Shown here piece after piece: positions 1 through 6,961 of a DNA stretch of 7,386 bases. The stretch covers positions 1 to 7,386 of the forward strand of contig JAPPPH010000468.1 in assembly GCA_028817635.1 (NCBI GenBank), in the 5' to 3' direction. Source of the DNA: Verrucomicrobiales bacterium. Lineage in GTDB: Bacteria > Verrucomicrobiota > Verrucomicrobiia > Limisphaerales > UBA1096. Position 1 is the stretch's first letter. Each line of letters starts with the position of its first letter. The notes beneath the pieces were generated by a model. The model did not search any database, was not told the origin of the DNA, and worked only from the letters and a program-made list of their open reading frames with translations. Position numbers and translations under genes: made by a program.

Positions 1-194
1 CCCTGGCCGGTGTGTTACTGTATCTGGCCGCCTACGCGCTGGCCACGGTGGCGGCGATGACGCTGTTCACCGCAGGGCTGGGCGGCTTGGCCAAGCGCTT
101 GGCCAAGCGGAGTCCGCAGTGGGGTCACCGGTTCGGCTTGGCCTGCTGCACCCTCACGATTTTCATCGGTGGCTTTTGGCTGTTTGCCGGATAG
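1..194 (+). CDS. C-terminal end of an integral membrane protein (partial)
   Basis: The frame is open from the left edge (codons start at base 3) to a TAG at 192-194, so only the last 63 residues are present and the start lies outside the window. Two hydrophobic stretches are visible: one over roughly the first 26 visible residues (LLYLAAYALATVAAMTLF) and one over the last 20 or so (LACCTLTIFIGGFWLFAG). The short basic loop between them contains LAKRLAKR, encoded by the doubled 12-bp repeat at 86-109. The Lys/Arg content suggests the loop is cytoplasmic under the positive-inside rule. The pattern of a small-residue helix followed by a short terminal helix loosely recalls UreH/NicO/TauE-type transporters, but too little is visible to assign a family. 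The next gene begins 27 bp after the stop, so the two may be co-transcribed. Confidence 0.6.
   Translation, partial: LAGVLLYLAAYALATVAAMTLFTAGLGGLAKRLAKRSPQWGHRFGLACCTLTIFIGGFWLFAG
86..109. repeat. Dispersed palindromic module, two tandem 12-bp units
   Basis: Two exact copies of CTTGGCCAAGCG lie head to tail inside the partial membrane-protein gene and encode LAKRLAKR in its basic loop. The same 24 bases recur exactly at 6996-7019. The second unit with its left flank forms the full 14-bp palindrome CGCTTGGCCAAGCG (96-109). Confidence 0.9.
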
Positions 195-221
195 CGGACG
201 GTTCGCGACTCCTCGAGCGGC

Positions 222-1235
222 ATGTCCAAGTTGATCCATCAGGCCATCGACTCCCTGCTCAAGGGCACTTCCCGATCCTTTTATCTCACCCTCAAGGCGC
301 TGCCCTCGCCGGTGCGGCCGCAGATCGGGTTGGGCTACCTGCTGGCACGCATCTCGGACACGATCGCCGACTCCACCGGTGGCCCGACAGGCCAGCGGCT
401 CGAGGCACTCGAGCAGTATAACGACCGACTTCAGGGCAGGAGCACCGCGATGCCCGACTTGTCCGTGCTCGCCCGGCTGCAACAGAATCCGGACGAGGCC
501 AAGCTGCTGGAGAATGCCGCTGCGCCGGTGTCCTATCTCGAGCAGTTTTCCGCGACGGACCAGCAGCACATCCGGCGGGTGCTCGACATCATCATCGGCG
601 GACAGACGCTGGATCTGCAGCGGTTCGCCTACGCCAACACCGGCACGATCATCCCGCTTGCGAGGGAAGAGGAACTCGACGACTACACCTACCGCGTGGC
701 CGGCTGCGTCGGTGAATTCTGGACGCACGTCTCGCTGGGGCATCTGTTCGAGGTGGACGCCGCGAAGGAGGCTCAGCTATTCGAGAACGCTGTTCGGTTT
801 GGCAAGGCGCTGCAGTTGATCAACATCCTGCGCGACTTGCCGGAGGATCTCCGAATGGGCCGCTGTTACCTGCCGACGGCGGTACTCTCCGAGCACGATA
901 TTACTCCGGAAAACCTGCTTGAATCGGCGACGATGGATCGGTTTCGGCCGGTGTACGATTCGTACCTCGACAAGACGGTGGCGCACTTCGATGCTGCTGC
1001 CGCGTACATCGACATGCTGCCGTTCAGCCAGTTTCGCATGCGCGGCGCCTGCATGTTGCCGGTCATCATCGGCCTGAAAACAGTCACGCTGTTGCGTCAG
1101 CAAAACGTGCTCGACGCAGAAATCCGGATCAAGGTCGGTCGACCGGAGATCAAGCGGATGACCCGCCAGACCGCTCTCGCGTTGCCCTCGCGGCGGCGTA
1201 CTCAAAAACTCATTTCATCCTACCGCGATGCCTGA
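222..1235 (+). CDS. Squalene/phytoene synthase family protein (probable squalene synthase)
   Basis: This 337-aa protein has the marks of the trans-isoprenyl diphosphate head-to-head synthases, which condense two prenyl diphosphates into squalene or phytoene. An N-terminal TSRSF motif (16-20) is followed by a first Asp-rich motif, DTIAD (46-50), in the usual place for Mg-diphosphate binding. The second Asp-rich motif is DLPED (205-209), within NILRDLPED and followed by GRCYLP (213-218). The DDYTYRVAGCVGE segment (153-165) matches the family's 'YxxxVAGxVG' helix. Length fits the family, and no signal peptide or membrane segment is obvious. The ATG at 222 has only a weak purine-rich stretch upstream but places TSRSF where expected. 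The stop overlaps the next gene's start (ATGCCTGA), suggesting translational coupling. No hopanoid cyclase, hpnE or carotenoid desaturase is visible, so the product (squalene, a C30 carotenoid precursor or phytoene) cannot be settled here. Confidence 0.88.
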   Translation: MSKLIHQAIDSLLKGTSRSFYLTLKALPSPVRPQIGLGYLLARISDTIADSTGGPTGQRLEALEQYNDRLQGRSTAMPDLSVLARLQQNPDEAKLLENAAAPVSYLEQFSATDQQHIRRVLDIIIGGQTLDLQRFAYANTGTIIPLAREEELDDYTYRVAGCVGEFWTHVSLGHLFEVDAAKEAQLFENAVRFGKALQLINILRDLPEDLRMGRCYLPTAVLSEHDITPENLLESATMDRFRPVYDSYLDKTVAHFDAAAAYIDMLPFSQFRMRGACMLPVIIGLKTVTLLRQQNVLDAEIRIKVGRPEIKRMTRQTALALPSRRRTQKLISSYRDA

Positions 1236-1980
1236 CTTTCCCCGTCTCCTGCCACTCATGCTTTGGGTGTTGTTATCCGCATGGGTAGCGGGCTGCTCCG
1301 ATCCCCCAAACCCGGCGAAGCCGATTCAGCCTGGTTTGCAGGAGATCAACCAAAAGCCGTTGTTCGTGAACAGCCTCGGCATGCAGTTTGTCCCGGCGCC
1401 GGGCGGCAACGCCTGGATCAGCGTCTGGGAGACGCGCGTGAGCGACTACGCCGCGTTCGCCGCCGCCACGACTAACGGCTGGCATGCGGCTTGGTTTCAG
1501 GATTCTACCAATCACCCAGCGGTAAACCTCCGCTGGGATGAGGCCGAGGCGTTTTGCGCCTGGCTCAGCCAACGTGAGCGTGCCTCCGGTTTGCTGGGCG
1601 CCAATGAAGGCTACCGCCTGCCGACCTCGGACGAGTGGACCTCGGCGCTTGGCCAAGCGCAGGACGGTGATCCCTCAACGATTTCCGGCAACTTCGGGCC
1701 TGCTCTCAAGAGCGATTCCTTCCCGCACACAAGCGAAGTCGGGACGTTTCAGTCGAACGCGCTTGGCCTGCACGATCTCCGCGGTAACGTCTGGGAGTGG
1801 TGCACCGCTTGGCCAAGCGAGGAGGGCGCAACCCGAATCCTGCGCGGCGGCGGCTGGCGGGATCACGCTCCCGAGCTGATTGCTCCCGACCGGCAACTGC
1901 TCGTGGCCCCGCACGCCAGCGCCGAGGACTACGGGTTTCGCTGCGTCCTCGTCCTCAAGCGCCCATCTCAGCCGGAATAG
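1228..1980 (+). CDS. Lipoprotein with FGE-sulfatase (SUMF1-like) domain, probably not a true formylglycine-generating enzyme
   Basis: This 250-aa protein starts with a lipoprotein signal peptide: hydrophobic residues about 7-19, lipobox VAGC (20-23), with Cys23 the predicted lipidated residue. The rest is an FGE-sulfatase/SUMF1 fold: NSLGMQFVPAPGG near the start, GYRLPTSDEW (128-137), GLHDLRGNVWEWC (to 192), RGGGW (206-210) and a terminal YGFRC (to 239). True formylglycine-generating enzymes carry two active-site cysteines soon after the RGGSW-like motif. Here that stretch (RGGGWRDHAPELIAPDR) has none, so catalytic sulfatase maturation is unlikely. A binding or structural role outside the cytoplasmic membrane is an inference. 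The ATG overlaps the upstream synthase by 8 bp. Two perfect copies of the dispersed palindrome lie in the gene, encoding ALGQA (140-144) and AWPSE (194-198), each just after a conserved motif. Confidence 0.85.
   Translation: MPDFPRLLPLMLWVLLSAWVAGCSDPPNPAKPIQPGLQEINQKPLFVNSLGMQFVPAPGGNAWISVWETRVSDYAAFAAATTNGWHAAWFQDSTNHPAVNLRWDEAEAFCAWLSQRERASGLLGANEGYRLPTSDEWTSALGQAQDGDPSTISGNFGPALKSDSFPHTSEVGTFQSNALGLHDLRGNVWEWCTAWPSEEGATRILRGGGWRDHAPELIAPDRQLLVAPHASAEDYGFRCVLVLKRPSQPE
1645..1660. repeat. Dispersed palindromic module (16-bp perfect palindrome)
   Basis: GCGCTTGGCCAAGCGC is a perfect 16-bp palindrome inside the FGE-like lipoprotein gene, read as Ala-Leu-Gly-Gln-Ala just after the conserved GYRLPTSDEW motif. 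Confidence 0.88.
1806..1819. repeat. Dispersed palindromic module (14-bp perfect palindrome)
   Basis: CGCTTGGCCAAGCG lies in the lipoprotein gene in a different codon phase from the copy at 1645, encoding Ala-Trp-Pro-Ser just after the conserved GNVWEWC motif. Two phases in one gene show that the signal is at the DNA level rather than a shared peptide. Confidence 0.88.
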
Positions 1981-2096
1981 CCGGTTGCGTCCCCGGGCCG
2001 AAAAATTATTCACAATTGGGGAATCTCGCTTGGGAGGGTTTGGGTTGTCCCGTACATTGGTTGCCGGGAGGCAGCACCTCCTCCGCTTTGAGCATT
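1981..2096 (+). promoter_or_regulatory. Intergenic leader upstream of gcvP
   Basis: The 116 bp between the lipoprotein gene and gcvP begin GC-rich, then hold an AT-rich patch (about 2001-2016, AAAAATTATTCACAATT) that could belong to a promoter. I could not find a convincing -35/-10 pair. A small stem, GGAGG (2067-2071) with CCTCC (2077-2081) around a 5-base loop, encloses the only strong Shine-Dalgarno-like sequence near the gcvP start. No glycine riboswitch core is recognisable by eye. That this segment carries the gcvP promoter is inferred from position only. Confidence 0.3.
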
Positions 2097-4949
2097 TTGA
2101 AACCCGAAAACGACGCGTATACACGGCACCCAGATCGGTTCGTCGACCGCCATATCGGCCCCCGGCAAAAGGACATCGAGACCATGTTGGCCGAGCTGGG
2201 GCATGACTCACTCGAGGCCATGATCAGCGCCGGCGTGCCGAACAGCATTCGTACCTCAGAACCGCCTGATCTGCCGCCCGCCCAAAGTGAGACTGAGGCC
2301 CTCGAGTCGCTCCGCAGCTTGGCCGGGGAAAACCAGATTTGGCGCACGTACATAGGGCAGGGTTATTACAATTGCATCACGCCACCGGTTATTCAGCGGA
2401 ACCTTCTCGAGAACCCCGGCTGGTACACGCAGTACACGCCGTATCAGGCCGAGATTTCGCAGGGCCGCCTTGAGGCGCTGCTCAATTTCCAGACGCTGGT
2501 CTGCGACTTGAGCGGCATGGAGATTGCCAACGCGTCATTGCTCGACGAAGCCACAGCCGCGGCCGAGGCGGTCACCATGTGCCGCAACATCCAGTCGCGT
2601 AACAAGTCCGACGCCGTATTCGTCTCGGAGGATTGTCATCCGCAGACAATCTCCGTGTTGTGCACGCGCGCCGAGGCGATCGGGCTCGAGGTCGTCGTCG
2701 GCAGTCAGGCTGCGTTTGATTTCAGCACGCCGGTGTTCGCCGTCGTGTTGCAATACCCGGCCACGGACGGAAGCCTGACCGATCCGGGCGACTTCATCGC
2801 GCGCGCCCATGAGAACGATGCGCTCGCCATCGTGGCGACTGATCTGCTTGCGTTGACGCTGCTCAAGCCGCCGGGCGAACTCGGCGCCGACGTGGCCATT
2901 GGCAGTGCACAGCGGTTAGGTGTGCCGCTTGGTTTTGGTGGGCCGCATGCCGCGTTCATTGCCACGCTGGACAAGCACAAACGCCGCTTGCCCGGTCGAA
3001 TCGTCGGTGTGTCGAAGGATGCCGCCGGTCGGCCCGCGCTTCGGTTGGCGTTGCAGACGCGCGAGCAGCACATCCGCCGCGACAAGGCGACGAGCAACAT
3101 TTGCACGGCGCAGGCGCTGCTTGCGAACATTGCCTCGATGTACGCCGTGTACCACGGGCCGACCGGCCTGCGGGCGATCGGCGAACACGTACACGCGATG
3201 ACTTGTCGCCTGGCCAACGTACTGCGGCAGCTTGGCCAAGCGGTGGAGTCCGAACACTTTTACGACACGCTCTCTGTGTCGCTTGGCCAAGCGGAGCCTT
3301 CCGTGCTTGCTGAGTTGGCCAAGCGCAGGATCAACCTCCGCCAGCTTGGCCAAGGGCGCGTTGGCATCTCGCTCGACGAGACGGTCACCGAGGGCGATCT
3401 CGCGGATTTGCTCGCCTGCTTCAATGGCGGCCAGTCGCCGGAGTTGGACGGGGCCGAGCCGCCGACCGCCATCCCGGCCGACCTGCAGCGCACGTCCGCT
3501 TTTTTGCAGCACCCGATTTTCAATCGGCACCATTCCGAGACGGAGATGCTGCGTTACCTCAAGAAACTTGAAGCGCGAGATCTCTCCCTCACGGCGTCGA
3601 TGATCCCGCTTGGTTCCTGCACAATGAAGCTCAATGCCTCGGCCGAAATGTTCCCGATCAGTTGGCCCGGGTTTGCCTCGCTGCACCCATTCGTGCCGGG
3701 GGAACAGGCGGCCGGCTATCACCGGATGTGTGGCCAGCTCGAAGAGTGGCTGGCCAACATCACCGGGTTTGCCGCCGTGTCGCTCCAGCCCAACGCGGGG
3801 TCACAGGGCGAGTTTGCCGGCCTGCTGGCCATCCGTCGTTACCACGAAAGCCGGGGGGAGGGGAACCGCAACGTCTGCCTGATCCCGATGTCGGCACACG
3901 GCACCAATCCGGCCAGCGCGGTGATGGCGGGAATGAAAGTTGTACCGGTGACCTGTGGACAGTCCGCCGCCAACGGCGATGTCGATCTCGATGACCTCCG
4001 CGTCCGTGCCGAGGAACACAGCGATAACCTTGCGGCGATCATGGTGACGTACCCCTCCACGCACGGCGTGTACGAGCGGGGCATCCGCGAGATATGCGAG
4101 ATCGTCCACGAACACGGCGGACAGGTTTACATGGACGGCGCCAACCTCAATGCCCAGATCGGCCTGACCAGCCCCGGGCACATTGGCGCCGATGTTTGCC
4201 ATCTCAATTTGCACAAGACGTTTTGCATTCCGCACGGCGGCGGTGGCCCGGGCATCGGGCCGATCGGTGTGGCCAAGCATCTCGCGCCGTTTTTGCCGGG
4301 CGATCCGCTGGCGGAAAACAGCGCTCCGGTGGCGGCGGCGGCGTGGGGCAGCGCCGGCATCCTTCCCATATCGTGGATGTACATCACGATGATGGGTACC
4401 GAGAATCTCACCCGCGCCACACAAGTGGCCATCCTCAACGCCAACTACATCGCACACCGCTTGGCCGATACGTTTCCGATCTTGTACCGCGGAAAAAACG
4501 GCCTCGTCGCCCACGAGTGCATTGTGGACCTGCGGCATTTTGAAAAGGTCACCGTGGAGGATGTGGCCAAGCGGTTGATGGACTACGGCTTCCACGCGCC
4601 CACCATCTCATGGCCGGTGGCCGGCACAATGATGATCGAGCCGACGGAGAGCGAACCGATGGAGGAACTCGACCGTTTTTGCGACGCGATGATCTCCATC
4701 CACGCCGAGATCATTGCGATCGAAAATGGGCAGGTGGATGGGGAAAACAACCTACTGCGAAATGCTCCGCATACGTCGGGTGATATTGCGGGGGATTGGG
4801 ATCGGCCGTACAGCCGCGAGCAGGCGGTGTTCCCGGTTGCAGGGTTGCGCGACCAAAAATACTGGCCGCCGGTCAATCGCATCGACAACGTCCACGGCGA
4901 CCGTAACCCAGTCTGCACTTGCGAAGGGATGGACGCTTATACTGAGTAA
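2097..4949 (+). CDS. gcvP: Glycine dehydrogenase (decarboxylating), P-protein of the glycine cleavage system
   Basis: GcvP is the PLP-dependent P-protein that decarboxylates glycine and passes the aminomethyl group to lipoyl-GcvH, in the cytoplasm. From the TTG at 2097 it is 950 aa, the length of single-chain GcvP (E. coli about 957), so both halves are fused as usual. Visible landmarks: FVDRHIGP near the N-terminus, ENPGWYTQYTPYQ.EISQGRLEALLNFQ, LLDEATAAAEA, LGSCTMKLN (505-513), AHGTNPASA (600-608), MDGANLNAQIG, and the PLP-lysine motif NLHKTF with Lys707, followed by HGGGGPG (713-719). No ATG lies suitably upstream of the RHIGP motif; TTG codons at 2061, 2088 and 2097 are the candidates, and 2097 best fits the family's short leader. 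The frame is open back to before 1797, but that part overlaps the lipoprotein gene and is not GcvP-like. gcvT and gcvH are not adjacent. Residues 378-420 contain four copies of the dispersed repeat, one imperfect. Confidence 0.96.
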   Translation: MKPENDAYTRHPDRFVDRHIGPRQKDIETMLAELGHDSLEAMISAGVPNSIRTSEPPDLPPAQSETEALESLRSLAGENQIWRTYIGQGYYNCITPPVIQRNLLENPGWYTQYTPYQAEISQGRLEALLNFQTLVCDLSGMEIANASLLDEATAAAEAVTMCRNIQSRNKSDAVFVSEDCHPQTISVLCTRAEAIGLEVVVGSQAAFDFSTPVFAVVLQYPATDGSLTDPGDFIARAHENDALAIVATDLLALTLLKPPGELGADVAIGSAQRLGVPLGFGGPHAAFIATLDKHKRRLPGRIVGVSKDAAGRPALRLALQTREQHIRRDKATSNICTAQALLANIASMYAVYHGPTGLRAIGEHVHAMTCRLANVLRQLGQAVESEHFYDTLSVSLGQAEPSVLAELAKRRINLRQLGQGRVGISLDETVTEGDLADLLACFNGGQSPELDGAEPPTAIPADLQRTSAFLQHPIFNRHHSETEMLRYLKKLEARDLSLTASMIPLGSCTMKLNASAEMFPISWPGFASLHPFVPGEQAAGYHRMCGQLEEWLANITGFAAVSLQPNAGSQGEFAGLLAIRRYHESRGEGNRNVCLIPMSAHGTNPASAVMAGMKVVPVTCGQSAANGDVDLDDLRVRAEEHSDNLAAIMVTYPSTHGVYERGIREICEIVHEHGGQVYMDGANLNAQIGLTSPGHIGADVCHLNLHKTFCIPHGGGGPGIGPIGVAKHLAPFLPGDPLAENSAPVAAAAWGSAGILPISWMYITMMGTENLTRATQVAILNANYIAHRLADTFPILYRGKNGLVAHECIVDLRHFEKVTVEDVAKRLMDYGFHAPTISWPVAGTMMIEPTESEPMEELDRFCDAMISIHAEIIAIENGQVDGENNLLRNAPHTSGDIAGDWDRPYSREQAVFPVAGLRDQKYWPPVNRIDNVHGDRNPVCTCEGMDAYTE
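3231..3354. repeat. Cluster of four dispersed palindromic modules inside gcvP
   Basis: Within 124 bp are CTTGGCCAAGCGG (3231-3243), the full palindrome CGCTTGGCCAAGCG (3280-3293), an imperfect GTTGGCCAAGCGC (3314-3326) and CTTGGCCAAGGGC (3345-3357). Three are read as Leu-Gly-Gln and one as Leu-Ala-Lys-Arg. They fall in a variable part of GcvP between the conserved YDTL and GISLDE segments. Confidence 0.88.
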
Positions 4950-4950
4950 G

Positions 4951-4962
4951 CCAAGCGCTTGG
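4951..4962. repeat. Rotated single unit of the dispersed module after the gcvP stop
   Basis: CCAAGCGCTTGG is a perfect 12-bp palindrome and a circular rotation of the unit CTTGGCCAAGCG. It starts two bases after the gcvP TAA. The sequence GCGCTTGGTTT at its right side (4955-4965) is repeated in the loop of the nearby hairpin (5000-5010). Confidence 0.75.
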
Positions 4963-4970
4963 TTTTCAAT

Positions 4971-5038
4971 CGGACTCGCAGGCTCGTCCCTCCATTTTTG
5001 CGCTTGGTTTGCTGTGGAGGGACGAGCCTGCGAGTCCG
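4971..5038. terminator. Perfect 24-bp inverted repeat between convergent genes (hairpin; possible bidirectional terminator or REP-like element)
   Basis: Bases 4971-4994 are the exact reverse complement of 5015-5038, with a 20-base loop (TTTTTGCGCTTGGTTTGCTG). The stem is GC-rich and without mismatch, so it should form a very stable hairpin in RNA from either strand. It lies midway between the stops of gcvP (4949) and the convergent exported-protein gene (5046), where a shared terminator would be expected. There is no proper T-tract after the stem on either strand, so it is not a textbook intrinsic terminator. Its length and perfection also fit a dispersed, possibly mobile, REP-like repeat. 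Confidence 0.7.
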
Positions 5039-5045
5039 CCGTGAA

Positions 5046-6920
5046 TTAAGGCTGGATCATTCGGAAGAACTTGTGGGCGTCTGCTGAGTCGACCGCGTGC
5101 GGCTTGGCCGCGTTCTCGATCGACTCCCAGTTTTTCAGGTCGGTGCTGGACTGCAGCACGCCTTCGCCCACCCATGAAATGGTTAGGCCACCATCGTCTC
5201 CGCGTGTGAGGGAAAGGATGGGTTGATCCCCCTTGCCGAGTCTCAGCACGGTGATCACGATGGTTTCTGGCTCGGACTTGTGTTCGCCAGCCACAACACG
5301 AAACTGAAACGTGTCCATGCCTTCAAAACCGGCCTTGGGCCGGTAGGTCAGGTTTGGGGCGCTCCCGACGAGGCTGCCATTCTTCGGCATCTCGACAAGG
5401 TGAAACGACAGGCCAAGGCTGTCCGGGTCGGTGCCGGTCAGGGTCAACGGAAGGTGCTGCCCGTACTTGGTGGTCAACTCCTGCGGCAGGGCCACCGGGA
5501 TATCCACCACCGGGATGACGGTCAAATCCATCTCGGTTGAGACGGTGTTATCGCCATCGCTGACGGAGAGAGTGACCTGAGTCTTGCCGCCCATGTTCGC
5601 TCCCGGCGTGAGGGTGACGGTTCGGGTGAGGCCTTCACCGGTTGAGGTGATGTTTTCGGCGGGCAACAGCGCCGCGTTGGCTGCATTGCCGCTGATCTTC
5701 AGTTCCTCCGGGGCGGTGTCGATATCCGAGAGGGTGACGGTGAAACTGATCGTCTGATCCTCGTTGATCTCGCCCGGCTCTACGGCGGAGATGGTCGGCG
5801 GGTCGTTCACGGCGTTGACCGTCAGCTTGAAGGTCGTCGATACCTCGTCGATGCCGTCGTTCACCGTCACGGTGATGTCGGTTTCACCGTGGGCATTTTC
5901 TTTCGGTGTGATATCGAGATAACGACGCAAACCGGTCTTGCGCACGGAGATCGCTTCCGGCGCGATCAAGTCTGCGTTGGTGGCGGCCACCGTGTACTGC
6001 AGCTTGGACTTGGAGGTTTCCTTGTCTTCTGCAATCAGTTCAATCTCCGCAACAGTTTCGTCTTCGTTGGAAACCACGTCAGCGATGGCCTCGATGGTCG
6101 GCGGGGTGTTGTACTGTTCGCCCTCGAAGCGCAGGTAGCGGTAGTTGCCGATTTTGCTGCCATCGTCCCAGATGCTGTCCCAGTAACCGAAGTAGCCGAA
6201 CCGGTGCTTATCGCCTTCCGGCAGTTCAAGGTTGGTGAGAAGCACGATCTCGGTGGTGCCTTCCAGTTGCTTGGTCTTGGTTCGGTGCGGGACGGCGGTG
6301 ATGCGGGCGGTCACGTCCTCCAGCGCCGCCTTGTCTTCGTCGGTCGGCGGAGAGACGGTCATCTTCATGATGGTAAACTTCGACGAGTCGAACTCGCCGA
6401 GATCGGACCAGGCGGAACCGATTTTCTCCTCTGCCGGAGTTCCGTCGAGGTTGTACAGGCCGTTTACGGTGAAGTTCGCGTCCTCGTCATCCGTCAGGAA
6501 CGAGACTGTGGCCACTTGAAATGCATCGTAGCTGTTGAGTTGAAACACGATCCCGACGCCGGTCTCCTGATTGAGCAGGCCGATGATACCGCCCATCCCA
6601 TCCTCGATTGCCGGCTGAAATTCCGCACTCACGGTGTAGTCGATGTTGGCCGGGATCACCTTGTCCGAGTACCACGCCGCGCGTAGGGCAGGGAAGGTGG
6701 TGTCGGCGGACTGAGCCATCTCAAGATGCCCCAGTGGCCAGCGTCCGTTGCGGCGGGCAACCTTGAGACTGATCGTGGCGTTGGCGTCGTTGAGCTTGTT
6801 TTCGATCTTGGTCAGACCGTTCACGTTCTTGCCGTCGTTCACCGTAACCGGCCCGGCACTCAGGGTGGTTGCAAATGCCAACAATAAACCACCTATCAAC
6901 CCGCTTTTGTTTAATTCCAT
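5046..6920 (-). CDS. Exported multidomain protein with cadherin/Ig-like repeats
   Basis: This 624-aa protein starts MELNKSGLIGG with a Sec signal peptide (cleavage likely after LSA, residue 22). Residues about 23-268 form one domain that I cannot name; its alternating beta pattern (GGIIGLLNQETGVGIVFQLN, YLRFEGE) would suit a jelly-roll/LamG-like fold. Three tandem Ig- or cadherin-like domains follow: about 271-369 (NTPPTIEAIAD...), 370-469 (NAVNDPPTISAVEPGEINEDQT...) and 470-560 (IPVALPQELTTKYG...TFQFRV). The second has the NDPPTI/NEDQT signature of tandem adhesin-type repeats. The last 60 residues (LQSSTDLKNWESI...KFFRM) resemble a C-terminal module frequent in exported verrucomicrobial proteins. 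It probably acts on the cell surface or outside the cell; ligand and role are unknown. It contains no copy of the dispersed palindrome. It is convergent with gcvP and has a plausible promoter upstream. Confidence 0.85.
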   Translation of the reverse strand: MELNKSGLIGGLLLAFATTLSAGPVTVNDGKNVNGLTKIENKLNDANATISLKVARRNGRWPLGHLEMAQSADTTFPALRAAWYSDKVIPANIDYTVSAEFQPAIEDGMGGIIGLLNQETGVGIVFQLNSYDAFQVATVSFLTDDEDANFTVNGLYNLDGTPAEEKIGSAWSDLGEFDSSKFTIMKMTVSPPTDEDKAALEDVTARITAVPHRTKTKQLEGTTEIVLLTNLELPEGDKHRFGYFGYWDSIWDDGSKIGNYRYLRFEGEQYNTPPTIEAIADVVSNEDETVAEIELIAEDKETSKSKLQYTVAATNADLIAPEAISVRKTGLRRYLDITPKENAHGETDITVTVNDGIDEVSTTFKLTVNAVNDPPTISAVEPGEINEDQTISFTVTLSDIDTAPEELKISGNAANAALLPAENITSTGEGLTRTVTLTPGANMGGKTQVTLSVSDGDNTVSTEMDLTVIPVVDIPVALPQELTTKYGQHLPLTLTGTDPDSLGLSFHLVEMPKNGSLVGSAPNLTYRPKAGFEGMDTFQFRVVAGEHKSEPETIVITVLRLGKGDQPILSLTRGDDGGLTISWVGEGVLQSSTDLKNWESIENAAKPHAVDSADAHKFFRMIQP

Positions 6921-6961
6921 GGATAAACCCCAACTACTGCCGGAAAGTGGCAGCGCCGGAA

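Noticed and set aside
15..743. A 242-aa open frame on the minus strand opposite the squalene synthase gene
   Set aside because: It lies wholly antisense to a strongly supported gene, and its Arg/Gly/Val-rich composition is typical of a high-GC shadow frame; no domain is recognisable.
1797..2096. The upstream extension of the gcvP frame as coding sequence
   Set aside because: It overlaps the lipoprotein gene out of frame, is Arg/Pro-rich, and adds about 100 residues absent from GcvP proteins.
1981..2096. A glycine riboswitch before gcvP
   Set aside because: The gap is only about 116 bp and I see neither of the conserved glycine-aptamer core segments. A covariance-model search would settle it.
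4564..4575. TGGCCAAGCGG in gcvP as another copy of the module
   Set aside because: It encodes VAKRL, which is conserved in GcvP for protein reasons, and it lacks the left half of the palindrome; the same applies to GGCCAAGC near 4271.
4972..5049. Short coding frames across the gcvP/exported-protein gap
   Set aside because: They arise from the inverted repeat itself, which gives the same peptides on both strands, and have no start signal or domain.
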